NCBI RefSeq assembly: GCF_018917935.1 | Contig: NZ_JAHLPN010000013.1 | Span: 33,963 to 97,962 of the forward strand | Reading direction: 5' to 3' | Origin: Kineothrix sp. MSJ-39 | GTDB taxonomy: Bacteria; Bacillota; Clostridia; Lachnospirales; Lachnospiraceae | Length of the DNA: 64,000 bases | Shown: piece by piece, positions 1 through 9,466 of the stretch | Layout of the letters: each line of letters opens with the position of its first letter | Position numbering within the stretch: position 1 is the stretch's first letter | Made by a program: the position numbers and the translations under genes | Notes under the pieces: generated by a model | The model's input: the letters and a program-made list of their open reading frames with translations, nothing else | Told to the model about the DNA's origin: nothing | The model's database searches: none

Positions 1-1775
1 AACAGATTCTGTAAATTTTCCAGACCACTGACGATCTGAAGATCTGTACCGAAATAACCGCCCCATAAAGATAACATGCGCAGTTCCGTCAGATTCGGAA
101 TCTCTTCATAAAAATTTTTCTGCTCCGCTCCGGTATACAGCTCTGTCAGACTCTGCATGGTGGAAAGCACTCCAAAAGACTCATCTTCCACGTAAATTCC
201 CATTGCATACAGATTGCAGATGCTGCTGTCTTCCAGAAAATCAAGTGTTTCATAATTATTTCCGCAAAGTGCAAGTCTGGTCAACTTCGTGCAGCCTGAC
301 AGCTGCGGCACTTTCCTGACCGGATTGTCTACCAGATACAGTGTTGTCAGCTCCTGCATTTTCTCAACAGGCGAAAAATCCTCGATCTGATTCCCACACA
401 CATACAGTCCTTCTATCGAAAGTTCCTGTAAAGGACTGATATCTGTAATTTTCTGGTTGCATAAAAATACTTCTTTCAGGTTCGGCAGATTTGTCAATAC
501 CGACAGATCCGTGATTCCTCCGTTGACCATTCTGTCATTGAATCCATCCTGATATACAAGATTCTCCAGATCTTCCACCGGTGTTTCCTCCGTATAGATC
601 TGATCTCCGATCACAGCGATCCTCGTAATGTCGGAAAGCATGCCTTTTGTCACCTCATCGCTTCCCGCAGTTTCCCGGATTGCCTGCAGCAGAAGCGGAT
701 CGCCCTCGAGTGTAACGATCTCATCGGGATCTGCCTGAGCCGACGGATCCTCTGCAGTCTCATCCTGCTGTACTGCCTGTCCTTCCGCTAAGGCGGTCAC
801 GTAGTCTTCCGCTTTCGTATTTTCCGTTTTCTGAAATCCCGTCCGGAAGAATAATGCGCCTGCCAGAACGAGCAAAAGCACAATGCTCTCGATCGCCAGA
901 GCAGCTTTCAGCCATTTGTTCTCTCCCCGTTCGGTCTGTCTTCTTGCACTTCGGAATGCCAGTAAAAGCGCCTGCACATTCTGATAACGGTCGGCAGGAT
1001 CAAATGCGGTCGCCTTTTTGATGATGCGCTGCAGTCGCTTCTCCGTCAGCGGATCATATCCCACCTGATATTCTTCATAAAGATATTCTGCGATCTTGCC
1101 GATCCCGAACACATCTGTCCGCACATCGGTCTGTGCATAACCGTATTGCTCCGGTGCAGCAGAACCTTCTGTTCCGAAAAAGACCGTATCCTTCTTTTTT
1201 GTCCCATCATATTCCCGTGCGGTTTCAAAATCGATCAGATGCACATGCCCTCCGGCATCAAGGATCAGATTCTGTGGTTTCATATCCCGGTGCAGGATCA
1301 CCGGATCCATGGCATGCAGCCTTGCAACAGCCTGGCAGATCTCCTCTAAGATCTCCAGTTGTCTTTCCGGTTTCAGATACGGATCTTCCGCCACATATTC
1401 TTCCAGATTCTTTCCTTCCATATAAGCACGCAGCAGATAGACATAGCCGTCCGCCTTATGCAAAGTTGCCCGCTGATACAGATTCGGATAGCGTTCCGCC
1501 AGCCGCCCCAGCTCTTCATACTCTTTCTGCAGACTGTCTCTGTCTTCTCTTTCTTTTCTGCATTTTACGATATACTTTTCCTGTGTTTCTTTTTTCTGCA
1601 GCAAATAGCAGCTTTTCTCCTCCTGTGCATAATAACAGGAAAGCACAGAATACCCGTCCTGTAAAAAGACGGGCAGTTTCTGTGCTGCCTGCTCTGTATA
1701 ATTTTGCAAAAATTCATCTGCTATTTGGCTGTTTTGAATTTGGCGTTCGCCGGTATTCCTTTCTTTTTCAGCCAT
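1..1775 (-). CDS. Receptor-like Ser/Thr protein kinase with extracellular leucine-rich repeats (partial, C terminus off the left edge)
   Basis: I read this frame directly from the minus strand; it has no stop before base 1. From an ATG at 1775 (AAGGA 9 bases upstream) it shows a kinase domain at about residues 20-270. The catalytic loop is HRDMKPQN near residue 162, the metal-binding motif is DFE instead of DFG near 180, and an activation segment contains GTEGSAAPEQYG. A hydrophobic membrane segment lies at about 287-312, then an acidic linker, then leucine-rich repeats with the spacing LxxLxxLxLxxN from about residue 400 to the window edge. The predicted topology is a cytoplasmic kinase and an outside sensor. 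A canonical glycine-rich loop is not evident, although a VAIK-like Lys (YIVKC) is present. The start lies inside the 3' end of the upstream secreted-protein gene, so the two are probably co-transcribed and coupled. The ligand is unknown. Confidence 0.85.
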   Translation of the reverse strand, partial: MAEKERNTGERQIQNSQIADEFLQNYTEQAAQKLPVFLQDGYSVLSCYYAQEEKSCYLLQKKETQEKYIVKCRKEREDRDSLQKEYEELGRLAERYPNLYQRATLHKADGYVYLLRAYMEGKNLEEYVAEDPYLKPERQLEILEEICQAVARLHAMDPVILHRDMKPQNLILDAGGHVHLIDFETAREYDGTKKKDTVFFGTEGSAAPEQYGYAQTDVRTDVFGIGKIAEYLYEEYQVGYDPLTEKRLQRIIKKATAFDPADRYQNVQALLLAFRSARRQTERGENKWLKAALAIESIVLLLVLAGALFFRTGFQKTENTKAEDYVTALAEGQAVQQDETAEDPSAQADPDEIVTLEGDPLLLQAIRETAGSDEVTKGMLSDITRIAVIGDQIYTEETPVEDLENLVYQDGFNDRMVNGGITDLSVLTNLPNLKEVFLCNQKITDISPLQELSIEGLYVCGNQIEDFSPVEKMQELTTLYLVDNPVRKVPQLSGCTKLTRLALCGNNYETLDFLEDSSICNLYAMGIYVEDESFGVLSTMQSLTELYTGAEQKNFYEEIPNLTELRMLSLWGGYFGTDLQIVSGLENLQNL

Positions 1776-4700
1776 TTCTTATAATCCTTTGCTTTATTCT
1801 TTGGCATCTTCACGGTTACTTTTGCTTTCACACCCTTAAATGCATTCTTTCCAACCTTGGAAGCCTTCAGTTTTGTTGTCTTAAAGGTAATACTTGACAG
1901 CTTTTTGCAACCATAAAATGCGTTTTTGCCAATCTTCTCAATATTTTTGCCGATCGTTACTTTCGTGATTTTCTTATTTCCTTTGAAAGCGTTGGCTGCG
2001 ATCGATGTTACCTTATAGGTTACCCCGTCGATCGTGACTGTCGCAGGGATCGTAACGCTGCCCTTCACATTTTTCTTTGCCTTTGTATAAGCAACACAGC
2101 CTTCTTTTGCACCGGATTTTGTTACCTGATAAGTCACACCGCTCTTTGTCAGCTTTGTACCCTTCTTCTGTGGAGTCGGTGTTGGCTTCGCAGATGGTGT
2201 TGGCTGCGCAGACGGTGACGGCGTAGGTGCAGGTGTTGGCTGCGTGGATGGCGTAGGCGCCGGTGTCTCTGCTTTTTCTTCCATGACTGCGATCGCATAA
2301 GTAGAATACTTGTCAGAGCTTGCATATAATCTGCCGTTCTCATAGCTGACCGGGATCTCATCCGCCTGCTCTCCATGGTATCGGAACAGCTTTAATTTCA
2401 GTTTACCAGTACCAAGCTGTTTTTGTAAAGCTTCATCTACCGGAATAGAGAAGGAAACCGCCTGCTTTGTTTCTTCTACTTTACGTTCCTTCTGCTTGCC
2501 GATCTGCAAAAGCAGATTCAGATCCAGTGGGATCAGATCCTTTACCGTTCCGCTCTTTTCTGCCAGTTCCCTGAGCTTATTGATCTCATTTTTGATCTGT
2601 GCATTTGCTTTTGTGGCATCAATCTGATCTACGGTAAGCTTCAGATTCGCATTTTCCCCACGGATATAAGCCTTTTCTTCTTCCTCTGTCAGATCCGGCA
2701 GAAGGTCAGACACATTGCTGTCCTCTGCGATCTTCAGCTCCGGTTTTTTGCCGCCTGCCGTATAACCGCCCGCAACAGACGCTTCCGTCTTTGCCAGTAC
2801 ACAATTTACAGTCATAGAGACTTCCTGCGATTCATCCCAGCAGGAATGATCTTCTTCGTTGTAGTATCTTACCAGATGATAAACAGAAACATCCTTCTCT
2901 CCTATGCTGTCTGCATCAAAACTCTCTTTTTCCTGATAAAAATATCTTACAACCTTATACAGATCCCAGAAATTTTCCTCCTGCATCAGGGCTGTATCCA
3001 GTTTTACCTCTTCGCCGTCTTCCACTCTTGTTGCATAACAGTAAAGTGTCATAATAGATACTTTGTTTTCCGAATTCGGATAGAAACCGATCTGCAGATT
3101 CGGCTCCTCATCCTGCCAGTCGCCGGTAATTTTCAGATTGGTCTTTGCATCTACATAAATCTGTGGCATAGCGTAAGAAGTACGGGATGGCATTTCCATT
3201 GTATAGATCGGATCCGGTTCTGTAGGATCAAAGCCTCTGTCATTTACCAGTTTACCGGTTATGTAGTATTTATCGTCTTCTGTATCCTTTTCCACATAAG
3301 TCCAGCCGTTTTCTGTCCAGGCAATCAGGACGGATTCTGTGTTATCCTCAGTATCTTCCTGATCATCCAGATAATCCGTTTTTCGTAAACTTGCTATTTT
3401 GATATCATATGACTGCTCAGTTCCCCTTTTATAACAGATTTCCGCATCCATACCGGAGTCCATGCAAATGCCTTTGATGCTGTCCGGTGTTTTTACATAC
3501 TGTGCGGTCTCTGCATTTTCCGCATAGGCATCTATGTAGCTCATGGTCATATAGATATACCCGGTATTCTTTACCTGATATTGCTTACCGGCCCATTCCA
3601 CCAACTTGCCGTCTGCCGCAAGCAGTTCTTCCATAACGCCCTGCATGGTATCTGCGTGTACCCAGTATTCAAAGCCGCTCGGGAACTTCTCAGTCTCCTC
3701 TTCCATAAAATAAGGAGAACCTGCTTCATAGGAAGCCTTTGTCACAAAACAGCCTGTAAATCCGGTTCTTGCTTTTCCGTCTTCCACCACAACAGCTTCC
3801 GCCGGGCTCAGATTCAGAAAACTTTCCTGTCTCCATGCATTTTCCCCTGCATTACAGCGCACGGATGCTTCCAGTGAAAAATATGCATCACAGTCTTCCG
3901 AAATTGTCAGCTGATAACTGCCGTTTTCAAGCTTCTCACAGCTGACATAATCACATTCGCCGTTCAGGACGTTCATAACCGTCTTTTCTGTTTCCTGATT
4001 TTCATTTTCCCCCCATTCACTTGCTTCCAGCTTCAGATCGGAAACTGTCATATCTTCATCCTGTCTTTTCTGCACATGCAGATACAGCGTGCTGTTATCA
4101 GTCTCTCCGACTGCCAGGGTACCACCGTACTGAAATTCTCCTGTCAGAATACTGTCTTCTGCCGGCTCCGGTGTCGTATAGAATCCGACCATCGGATATC
4201 CTACATAGATCGTTACCGGCTCTGTATCTGTATCAACCTTTTCTTTTAAAGCAACCTGATAGGTCCCGGTTTTTGTAAAGCTTGCATCTGTGATCTCTGC
4301 GTTTTTCTCATTTTCCTGCAGCGTACCGATTCCTTCCGTTTCCAGGGAACCATCGTCCTTTACATAGGAAAGTACCAGATCGGATGCCTTTACGTTTTCC
4401 GTTCCGCTATTCTTTGCGAAATAAAAAGACATACCCGGAAGATCTGCCTGATGCTCCTTACTCCACTGTTCATCACTGTCCGGATTTTGTGACGGTACAC
4501 CATCATCATTCCAGAGTAAATCAGTCTTGGCAGCAAGTCCTTCATATTCTGCCACTGCCACATCGTCCCAACTGACCGGCAATCCATTTTCTATATCTTC
4601 ATAATGATCTTCTTCCAGTACCTGTCCTTTTACATAGATGGAAAAACATTTCCCCACACAGCTTTTCGGAATGGTGATCTGCCAGATCGTATTTCCGTTT

Positions 4701-5440
4701 CCATCTGTCTCCGGTTTACCGACTGTAAAATATGCATCATGTTCTGTCATTTTTTCATCGTCCTGATCCAGATAGAAAGCAACATCCTTCACATCCCTGT
4801 CTGTGATCATATAGAACATGCGTCGTTCATCCTGCGGATCTTCCTCTGATTTTCCATAGATGCATTCTGTCATAAAACTGTCTGCACTCCTGGTTTTATC
4901 TCTGAAAAACGCAAATGACGGATAACTTACCGTGATCGTGACATAATTATTTTCTTCTCCGCAAGTTAGCTCAGAACAACTCACACGATAAGTGCCAATC
5001 TCAGGAAATGTAATATGTACCAGTTCTTCTTCTACACCGGCAGCTTCAAAAATCGGATCATCATCCAATGCGGGGATCTGCACCCATTTCGGTTGATCAC
5101 TTTCTTCATTCCATCTGTAAAGCTGCAGCTTATCAGCAGTTATTATCTCCTGCTTCTGTCCGTCTGCATCAAAGCTTTTGAACTGATAGGTACCTTGCAG
5201 ATCTCCCCACCAGACTTCTTTTTCAAACGCCGCGCCGTCATTTACCGCAGGTTCTTCTCCGTCCCAGTTCATATCCCAGGCGATCCCAAGACCGCTGACC
5301 GTATCCTGCTGCGGTTCCTGCTCTTCTTCATTTTCATCTGTCGTTTCTGCATAAGCAGCTACCTGATAAAGCGGCAACGATGTCACCATCATACATACCG
5401 TCAGAAAACAGGACAGCCACTTTGCCAGTTTTTTCGTCAT
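1721..5440 (-). CDS. Large secreted surface protein with C-terminal BspA-type leucine-rich repeats
   Basis: The product has 1239 residues. It starts at the ATG at 5440, which follows GGGAGG at 8-base spacing and opens a classical signal peptide (MTKKLAKWLSCF..., cleavage near AYAETT); an upstream in-frame ATG would add 34 residues with no signal-like character. The long acidic middle (about 40-1050) has no domain I recognise but reads as repeated beta-rich modules with the phrase Y-x-V-x-Y-P-x-x-x-F. A Pro/Thr/Ser/Gln linker at about 1057-1093 leads to LRR_5/BspA-type repeats (GNKKITKVTIGKNIEKIG, then NAFYGCKKLSSITF). No LPXTG motif is seen, so attachment would have to be by the C-terminal basic repeats or other means. 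It lies directly ahead of the leucine-rich-repeat kinase and overlaps it by 55 bases, which suggests a shared sensing or adhesion role. That last point is inference. Confidence 0.85.
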   Translation of the reverse strand: MTKKLAKWLSCFLTVCMMVTSLPLYQVAAYAETTDENEEEQEPQQDTVSGLGIAWDMNWDGEEPAVNDGAAFEKEVWWGDLQGTYQFKSFDADGQKQEIITADKLQLYRWNEESDQPKWVQIPALDDDPIFEAAGVEEELVHITFPEIGTYRVSCSELTCGEENNYVTITVSYPSFAFFRDKTRSADSFMTECIYGKSEEDPQDERRMFYMITDRDVKDVAFYLDQDDEKMTEHDAYFTVGKPETDGNGNTIWQITIPKSCVGKCFSIYVKGQVLEEDHYEDIENGLPVSWDDVAVAEYEGLAAKTDLLWNDDGVPSQNPDSDEQWSKEHQADLPGMSFYFAKNSGTENVKASDLVLSYVKDDGSLETEGIGTLQENEKNAEITDASFTKTGTYQVALKEKVDTDTEPVTIYVGYPMVGFYTTPEPAEDSILTGEFQYGGTLAVGETDNSTLYLHVQKRQDEDMTVSDLKLEASEWGENENQETEKTVMNVLNGECDYVSCEKLENGSYQLTISEDCDAYFSLEASVRCNAGENAWRQESFLNLSPAEAVVVEDGKARTGFTGCFVTKASYEAGSPYFMEEETEKFPSGFEYWVHADTMQGVMEELLAADGKLVEWAGKQYQVKNTGYIYMTMSYIDAYAENAETAQYVKTPDSIKGICMDSGMDAEICYKRGTEQSYDIKIASLRKTDYLDDQEDTEDNTESVLIAWTENGWTYVEKDTEDDKYYITGKLVNDRGFDPTEPDPIYTMEMPSRTSYAMPQIYVDAKTNLKITGDWQDEEPNLQIGFYPNSENKVSIMTLYCYATRVEDGEEVKLDTALMQEENFWDLYKVVRYFYQEKESFDADSIGEKDVSVYHLVRYYNEEDHSCWDESQEVSMTVNCVLAKTEASVAGGYTAGGKKPELKIAEDSNVSDLLPDLTEEEEKAYIRGENANLKLTVDQIDATKANAQIKNEINKLRELAEKSGTVKDLIPLDLNLLLQIGKQKERKVEETKQAVSFSIPVDEALQKQLGTGKLKLKLFRYHGEQADEIPVSYENGRLYASSDKYSTYAIAVMEEKAETPAPTPSTQPTPAPTPSPSAQPTPSAKPTPTPQKKGTKLTKSGVTYQVTKSGAKEGCVAYTKAKKNVKGSVTIPATVTIDGVTYKVTSIAANAFKGNKKITKVTIGKNIEKIGKNAFYGCKKLSSITFKTTKLKASKVGKNAFKGVKAKVTVKMPKNKAKDYKKWLKKKGIPANAKFKTAK

Positions 5441-5564
5441 ACGCAATTCCTCCCTTTCTTTTGCTGCATTTCTGCAGCTTTCTATTGCCATCGTACCATA
5501 ACCAATATATGTTAAAAAGTGGACAAAAATGCCCACTTCCACTTATTTTACACTTGCGCCACGC

Positions 5565-5605
5565 AAAAAAGAGACCTTATCCAACCGGATAAGACCTCTT
5601 TTTCT
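5565..5605 (-). terminator. Rho-independent terminator after the UDP-glucuronate decarboxylase gene
   Basis: An inverted repeat at 5570-5599 (AGAG and CCTTATCC arms around AACC, with a 2x2 internal mismatch) is followed on the minus strand by a run of T. It lies 15-50 bases beyond the stop at 5619. A T-run on the plus side makes it look bidirectional, but no plus-strand gene ends here. Confidence 0.75.
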
Positions 5606-5618
5606 TCTATATGGACTT

Positions 5619-6563
5619 TTATTTGTTCATCAAAAGATCGTCAAAGTAGGCGATCGTCTTTTTCAGACCTTCCTCCAGATTCACTGTCGGCTCCCAGGAA
5701 AGCTCCTTCTTTGCCAGATCGATCACAGGACGTCTCTGCATCGGATCATCCTGTGGCAGCGGTTCAAAGACGATCTTGGAACTGCTTCCCGTCAGATCGA
5801 TGATCTTCTGCGCCAGCTCCAGCATCGTAAATTCGCCCGGATTACCGATATTCACAGGGCCTGTAAAACCGTCCCTGCTGTTCATCATACGGATCATGCC
5901 TTCGATCAGGTCATCGACATAACAGAAGCTTCTCGTCTGCTCGCCGCTTCCGTAAATCGTAATGTTTTCATTTTTCAGTGCCTGCACAATGAAGTTGGAT
6001 ACCACTCTGCCGTCATGTGTGTTCATTCTCGGCCCGTATGTATTGAAGATACGGATCACCTTGATGTCTACCTGATGCTGGCGGTGATAGTCAAAGAACA
6101 GTGTTTCCGCCATACGTTTTCCTTCATCATAACAGGACCGGATACCGATCGGATTGACACAGCCTCTGTAGCTTTCCGGCTGTGGATGGATCTCCGGATC
6201 TCCGTACACTTCACTTGTACTTGCCTGCAGAATCCTTGCATGGACACGCTTTGCCAGTCCCAGTGTATGCAGTGCGCCAAGCACACTTGTCTTGCCTGTT
6301 TTGATCGGATCATACTGGTAATGGATCGGACTTGCCGGGCACGCCAGATTGTAGATCTGGTCTACCTCTACATAGATCGGCTCTGTCACATCATGTCTGA
6401 TAAATTCAAAATACGGATTTCCCATCAGATGTCTGATATTATCCTTTGAACCTGTAAATAAATTGTCAATGCAGATAACGTCGTTCCCCTGTTCGATCAG
6501 TCTGTCACACAAATGCGACCCTAAAAAACCTGCTCCCCCTGTTACAAGAATACGTTTTTTCAT
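5619..6563 (-). CDS. UDP-glucuronate decarboxylase (UDP-xylose synthase), SDR family
   Basis: This 314-residue NAD-dependent short-chain dehydrogenase/reductase has a full Rossmann start ([12 protein letters not shown], residues 7-18), the substrate-loop sequence [12 protein letters not shown], the catalytic STSEVYGDP, and YDEGK carrying the YxxxK pair. NTYGPRM and [14 protein letters not shown] complete the signature of UDP-glucuronate decarboxylases. The family turns UDP-glucuronate into UDP-xylose and CO2 in the cytoplasm. The chosen ATG at 6563 has AAAGGA upstream; an ATG 21 bases earlier would leave almost no spacing to its Shine-Dalgarno. It is the last gene of a run with glmS and manA, all feeding surface polysaccharide precursors. 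Its substrate is the expected product of the dehydrogenase at 59766-61247. Confidence 0.9.
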   Translation of the reverse strand: MKKRILVTGGAGFLGSHLCDRLIEQGNDVICIDNLFTGSKDNIRHLMGNPYFEFIRHDVTEPIYVEVDQIYNLACPASPIHYQYDPIKTGKTSVLGALHTLGLAKRVHARILQASTSEVYGDPEIHPQPESYRGCVNPIGIRSCYDEGKRMAETLFFDYHRQHQVDIKVIRIFNTYGPRMNTHDGRVVSNFIVQALKNENITIYGSGEQTRSFCYVDDLIEGMIRMMNSRDGFTGPVNIGNPGEFTMLELAQKIIDLTGSSSKIVFEPLPQDDPMQRRPVIDLAKKELSWEPTVNLEEGLKKTIAYFDDLLMNK

Positions 6564-6590
6564 GTTCCTAAAATCCTTTCCCATCTCCTG

Positions 6591-8459
6591 CTATTCTACC
6601 GTTACGCTCTTGGCAAGATTACGCGGTTTATCTACATCAAGTCCTTTTGCTGCTGAAATATAATATCCGATCAGCTGAAGCGGAATGACCGCCAGACTGC
6701 CGATAAAATGATGATCTACCTTCGGAATATAAGTGACAAAATCCGCCGTATCTTCCATTTCGTAATGTCCGTACGTTGTAATACCCATCAGATATGCCCC
6801 TCTGGACTTACATTCTACCATATTGGAAAGTGTTTTTTCATAAAGCTCATCCTGTGTCAGAATACCGATCACCAGTGTACCGTTTTCGATCAGACTGATC
6901 GTTCCATGCTTCAGTTCCCCAGCAGCATACGCTTCGGAATGGATATAAGAGATCTCTTTCATTTTCAAAGAGCCCTCTAAGCTGATTGCGTAATCGATTC
7001 CACGTCCCACAAAGAATACATCATGTGCATTGGCGAATTTTGCCGCAAACCACTGCAGACGTTCTTTATTTTCCATGATCTGCTCGATCTTATCCGGAAT
7101 TGTCTCAAGCTCATCCAGATATGCTTTGCAGTCTGCATCCGTCACTTCTCCTCTTACCACACCAAACTTGATCGCAAGCAGGTATGATACAATAAGCTGT
7201 GCTGTATATGCCTTTGTTGTGGCAACGGAAATCTCAGGACCGGCCATTGTATAGCAGACATAATCCGCTTCTCTTGCGATGGAAGAACCGACCACATTGA
7301 CAATCGCCAGTGTTTTCAGCCCTTTCTTCTTGGCCTCTCTGAGTGCTGCCAGCGTATCTGCCGTTTCACCGGACTGTGAGATCAGGATGACAAGTCCGTT
7401 CGGATCCAAGATCATATTCCGGTAACGGAATTCGGATGCCAGTTCTACACGGACAGGCAGTTTTGCCAGATCTTCTATGACATATTGTGCTGCCATTCCC
7501 ACATGCCATGCAGATCCGCATGCCACAATATAAATCTGGGAAAACTGGCGGATCTCTTCATCCGTCAGTCCGACTGTGGAAAGATCGATCTCATCCTCTT
7601 TTCTGAGAGAATGCAGTGTATCCTTGACAACCTTTGGCTGCTCATGGATCTCTTTCATCATAAAATGCTCATAACCGCCCTTTTCCGCAGCCTGTGCATC
7701 ATAAGTGATCTCTACAACTTCCTTTTCGATCACATCGCCGTTCAGATCATAGAAGGTTGCACCTTCCGCAGTGATCCTTGCCATTTCATCGTTTCCGATA
7801 TAGCAGACTTTTCTTGTATGGTTCAGGATCGCAGGAACATCGGATGCAACAAAAGTCTCACCTTCTCCGATACCGACAACCATCGGACTATCTTTTCTTG
7901 CCACATAGATCTCATCCGGGTAATCTTTGAACATCACCTCAAGTGCGTAAGAACCACGCACGCGGACGATCGTCTTTGCCAGCGCATCAATCGGACCGAC
8001 CTTGTATTTTTTATAATAGTAGTCAACCAGCTTGATCATGATCTCTGTATCGGTGTCACTGTAAAATTCATAGCCGTGGCGCAGAAGTTTTTCCTTCAGC
8101 TCCTGATAATTCTCGATGATACCGTTGTGTACACCTACGACCTCTGATTCTACAGGGCCGGATGCAGATCCGGTACAATTACCGGATACATGCGGATGTG
8201 CATTTGTTTTGGATGGGATTCCATGGGTTGCCCATCTTGTATGTCCGATACCGCAGCAGCCGGAAAGTGCCTTGCCGCCGTCCGTTTTATCTGATAAGTT
8301 CACAAGCTTTCCGGTTGCTTTTACAACCTCTGCAAGTTCTTCACCGTCCCGCACCGCAAGTCCGGCTGAATCATAGCCTCTGTATTCCAGTTTAGAAAGT
8401 CCTGCAAGCAGAATCGGTGCTGCCTGCTTATCCCCTACATATCCAACTATTCCGCACAT
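6591..8459 (-). CDS. glmS: Glutamine-fructose-6-phosphate aminotransferase (isomerizing)
   Basis: The enzyme makes glucosamine-6-phosphate from fructose-6-phosphate and glutamine, the first step towards UDP-GlcNAc for peptidoglycan. The N-terminal class II glutaminase starts MCGIVGYVG with the catalytic Cys2. Two SIS sugar-binding domains follow ([19 protein letters not shown] near 350-400; [35 protein letters not shown] near 505-540), and the C terminus ends [12 protein letters not shown] as usual. At 622 residues it is slightly longer than the usual 600-610, because of a short insertion (residues about 87-103, rich in Ser/Gly) just before the conserved VHNGIIEN. Shine-Dalgarno AAAGGAG precedes the ATG. 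No glmS ribozyme is apparent in the 16-base gap upstream, so control is probably by the operon. Confidence 0.97.
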   Translation of the reverse strand: MCGIVGYVGDKQAAPILLAGLSKLEYRGYDSAGLAVRDGEELAEVVKATGKLVNLSDKTDGGKALSGCCGIGHTRWATHGIPSKTNAHPHVSGNCTGSASGPVESEVVGVHNGIIENYQELKEKLLRHGYEFYSDTDTEIMIKLVDYYYKKYKVGPIDALAKTIVRVRGSYALEVMFKDYPDEIYVARKDSPMVVGIGEGETFVASDVPAILNHTRKVCYIGNDEMARITAEGATFYDLNGDVIEKEVVEITYDAQAAEKGGYEHFMMKEIHEQPKVVKDTLHSLRKEDEIDLSTVGLTDEEIRQFSQIYIVACGSAWHVGMAAQYVIEDLAKLPVRVELASEFRYRNMILDPNGLVILISQSGETADTLAALREAKKKGLKTLAIVNVVGSSIAREADYVCYTMAGPEISVATTKAYTAQLIVSYLLAIKFGVVRGEVTDADCKAYLDELETIPDKIEQIMENKERLQWFAAKFANAHDVFFVGRGIDYAISLEGSLKMKEISYIHSEAYAAGELKHGTISLIENGTLVIGILTQDELYEKTLSNMVECKSRGAYLMGITTYGHYEMEDTADFVTYIPKVDHHFIGSLAVIPLQLIGYYISAAKGLDVDKPRNLAKSVTVE

Positions 8460-8475
8460 AGTCTGTTCTCCTTTT

Positions 8476-9459
8476 CTAGCTTGTTACCTTTATGTATTTC
8501 ATAAAAGCTTCTTTAAAGTAAAAATCATATTGCAGCCCGATCCGATCCAGGCTTTCACTCGGGACAAAGCCGCCTGCCATTGTTTTATGGCCGCCGCCCG
8601 ATCCATATCCAAAAAGTGCCGCCGCTACCAGTTTGCCGGCATCTACTTCCTCCACCTCACTGCGGACGGAAAATTTCAATCCATCCTTTCTAACAGAATA
8701 TACGATAGATACATCCACAACGTCAAGTGCAAGGATAAAATCAGATATAATCGCAATGAGTGCATCCGGACAGTCAAACGGAATGGAAGCAAATCCGGTC
8801 CTGTCATATATCTTTATATTATCGATTGCTGCCGCATATGCCTTCAGATCCTTAAATTCCATGACGTTTTTATACATTTCCTGCAGTTTCTCCACATCTG
8901 CCGTCTCAAAGGCATACGCAAACATGTCTGCATCAAAAGCTGTTGCACCTCTTGTAAAATCCGCTGTATCCATCTTGATCCCATAAGCAAGTGCCGATGC
9001 TACGAGCGGCGGGATCTCTATCCCCATTTCCCGATAATAGGAAACAACGATCGAGCTGCAGGCACCTACCATCCGGATATCCTGATAATGATAGCCGCAG
9101 TCCCGTACCTGTGGGTGATGATCGACGCATGCCACCTCATCTCCGGGCAGATCCGTAAAATTGGTATTGTACTTCTGTCCGTCCACCGTCACGATATAAT
9201 CCGTTTCCTGCATATCGGATAACAGATCTGCATGCAGGATCTCCATGGAAAAAGTTGTCAGCATCCGCTTTGTACTCAGCTTATCGATACTGCCGTCATA
9301 ACAGAGGATCGCATCGATCCCGAACTGCCGCAGAAAATACTGCAGACCGTAAGCGGACGCGATCGCATCCGGATCCGGGAAATTATGCGTCTGGATATAA
9401 GTCTTATGTCCTTTTAATAATACGATCAGATCCTGTGGATTTTGTTGCCCGTCTTTCAT
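8476..9459 (-). CDS. DHH/DHHA1 family phosphoesterase (NrnA-like)
   Basis: This 327-residue cytoplasmic protein has the DHH-family metal motifs: THNFPDPDAIAS (residues 24-35), the VTVDGQ aspartate, and the defining DHHPQ near 112. The C-terminal DHHA1 substrate-binding domain ends in the glycine-rich GSGGGHKTMAGG near 295-306. Relatives include nanoRNases that also dephosphorylate pAp, and cyclic-dinucleotide phosphodiesterases. There is no membrane or PAS/GGDEF part, so it is not GdpP-like. It sits 7 bases after manA and 16 bases before glmS, within the same minus-strand run. The exact substrate cannot be read from sequence. Confidence 0.85.
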   Translation of the reverse strand: MKDGQQNPQDLIVLLKGHKTYIQTHNFPDPDAIASAYGLQYFLRQFGIDAILCYDGSIDKLSTKRMLTTFSMEILHADLLSDMQETDYIVTVDGQKYNTNFTDLPGDEVACVDHHPQVRDCGYHYQDIRMVGACSSIVVSYYREMGIEIPPLVASALAYGIKMDTADFTRGATAFDADMFAYAFETADVEKLQEMYKNVMEFKDLKAYAAAIDNIKIYDRTGFASIPFDCPDALIAIISDFILALDVVDVSIVYSVRKDGLKFSVRSEVEEVDAGKLVAAALFGYGSGGGHKTMAGGFVPSESLDRIGLQYDFYFKEAFMKYIKVTS

Positions 9460-9466
9460 TTTTCCG

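Noticed and set aside
6460..6591. A glmS ribozyme or other riboswitch near glmS
   Set aside because: The gap upstream of glmS is only 16 bases and the DHH gene lies there; no ribozyme core could fit.
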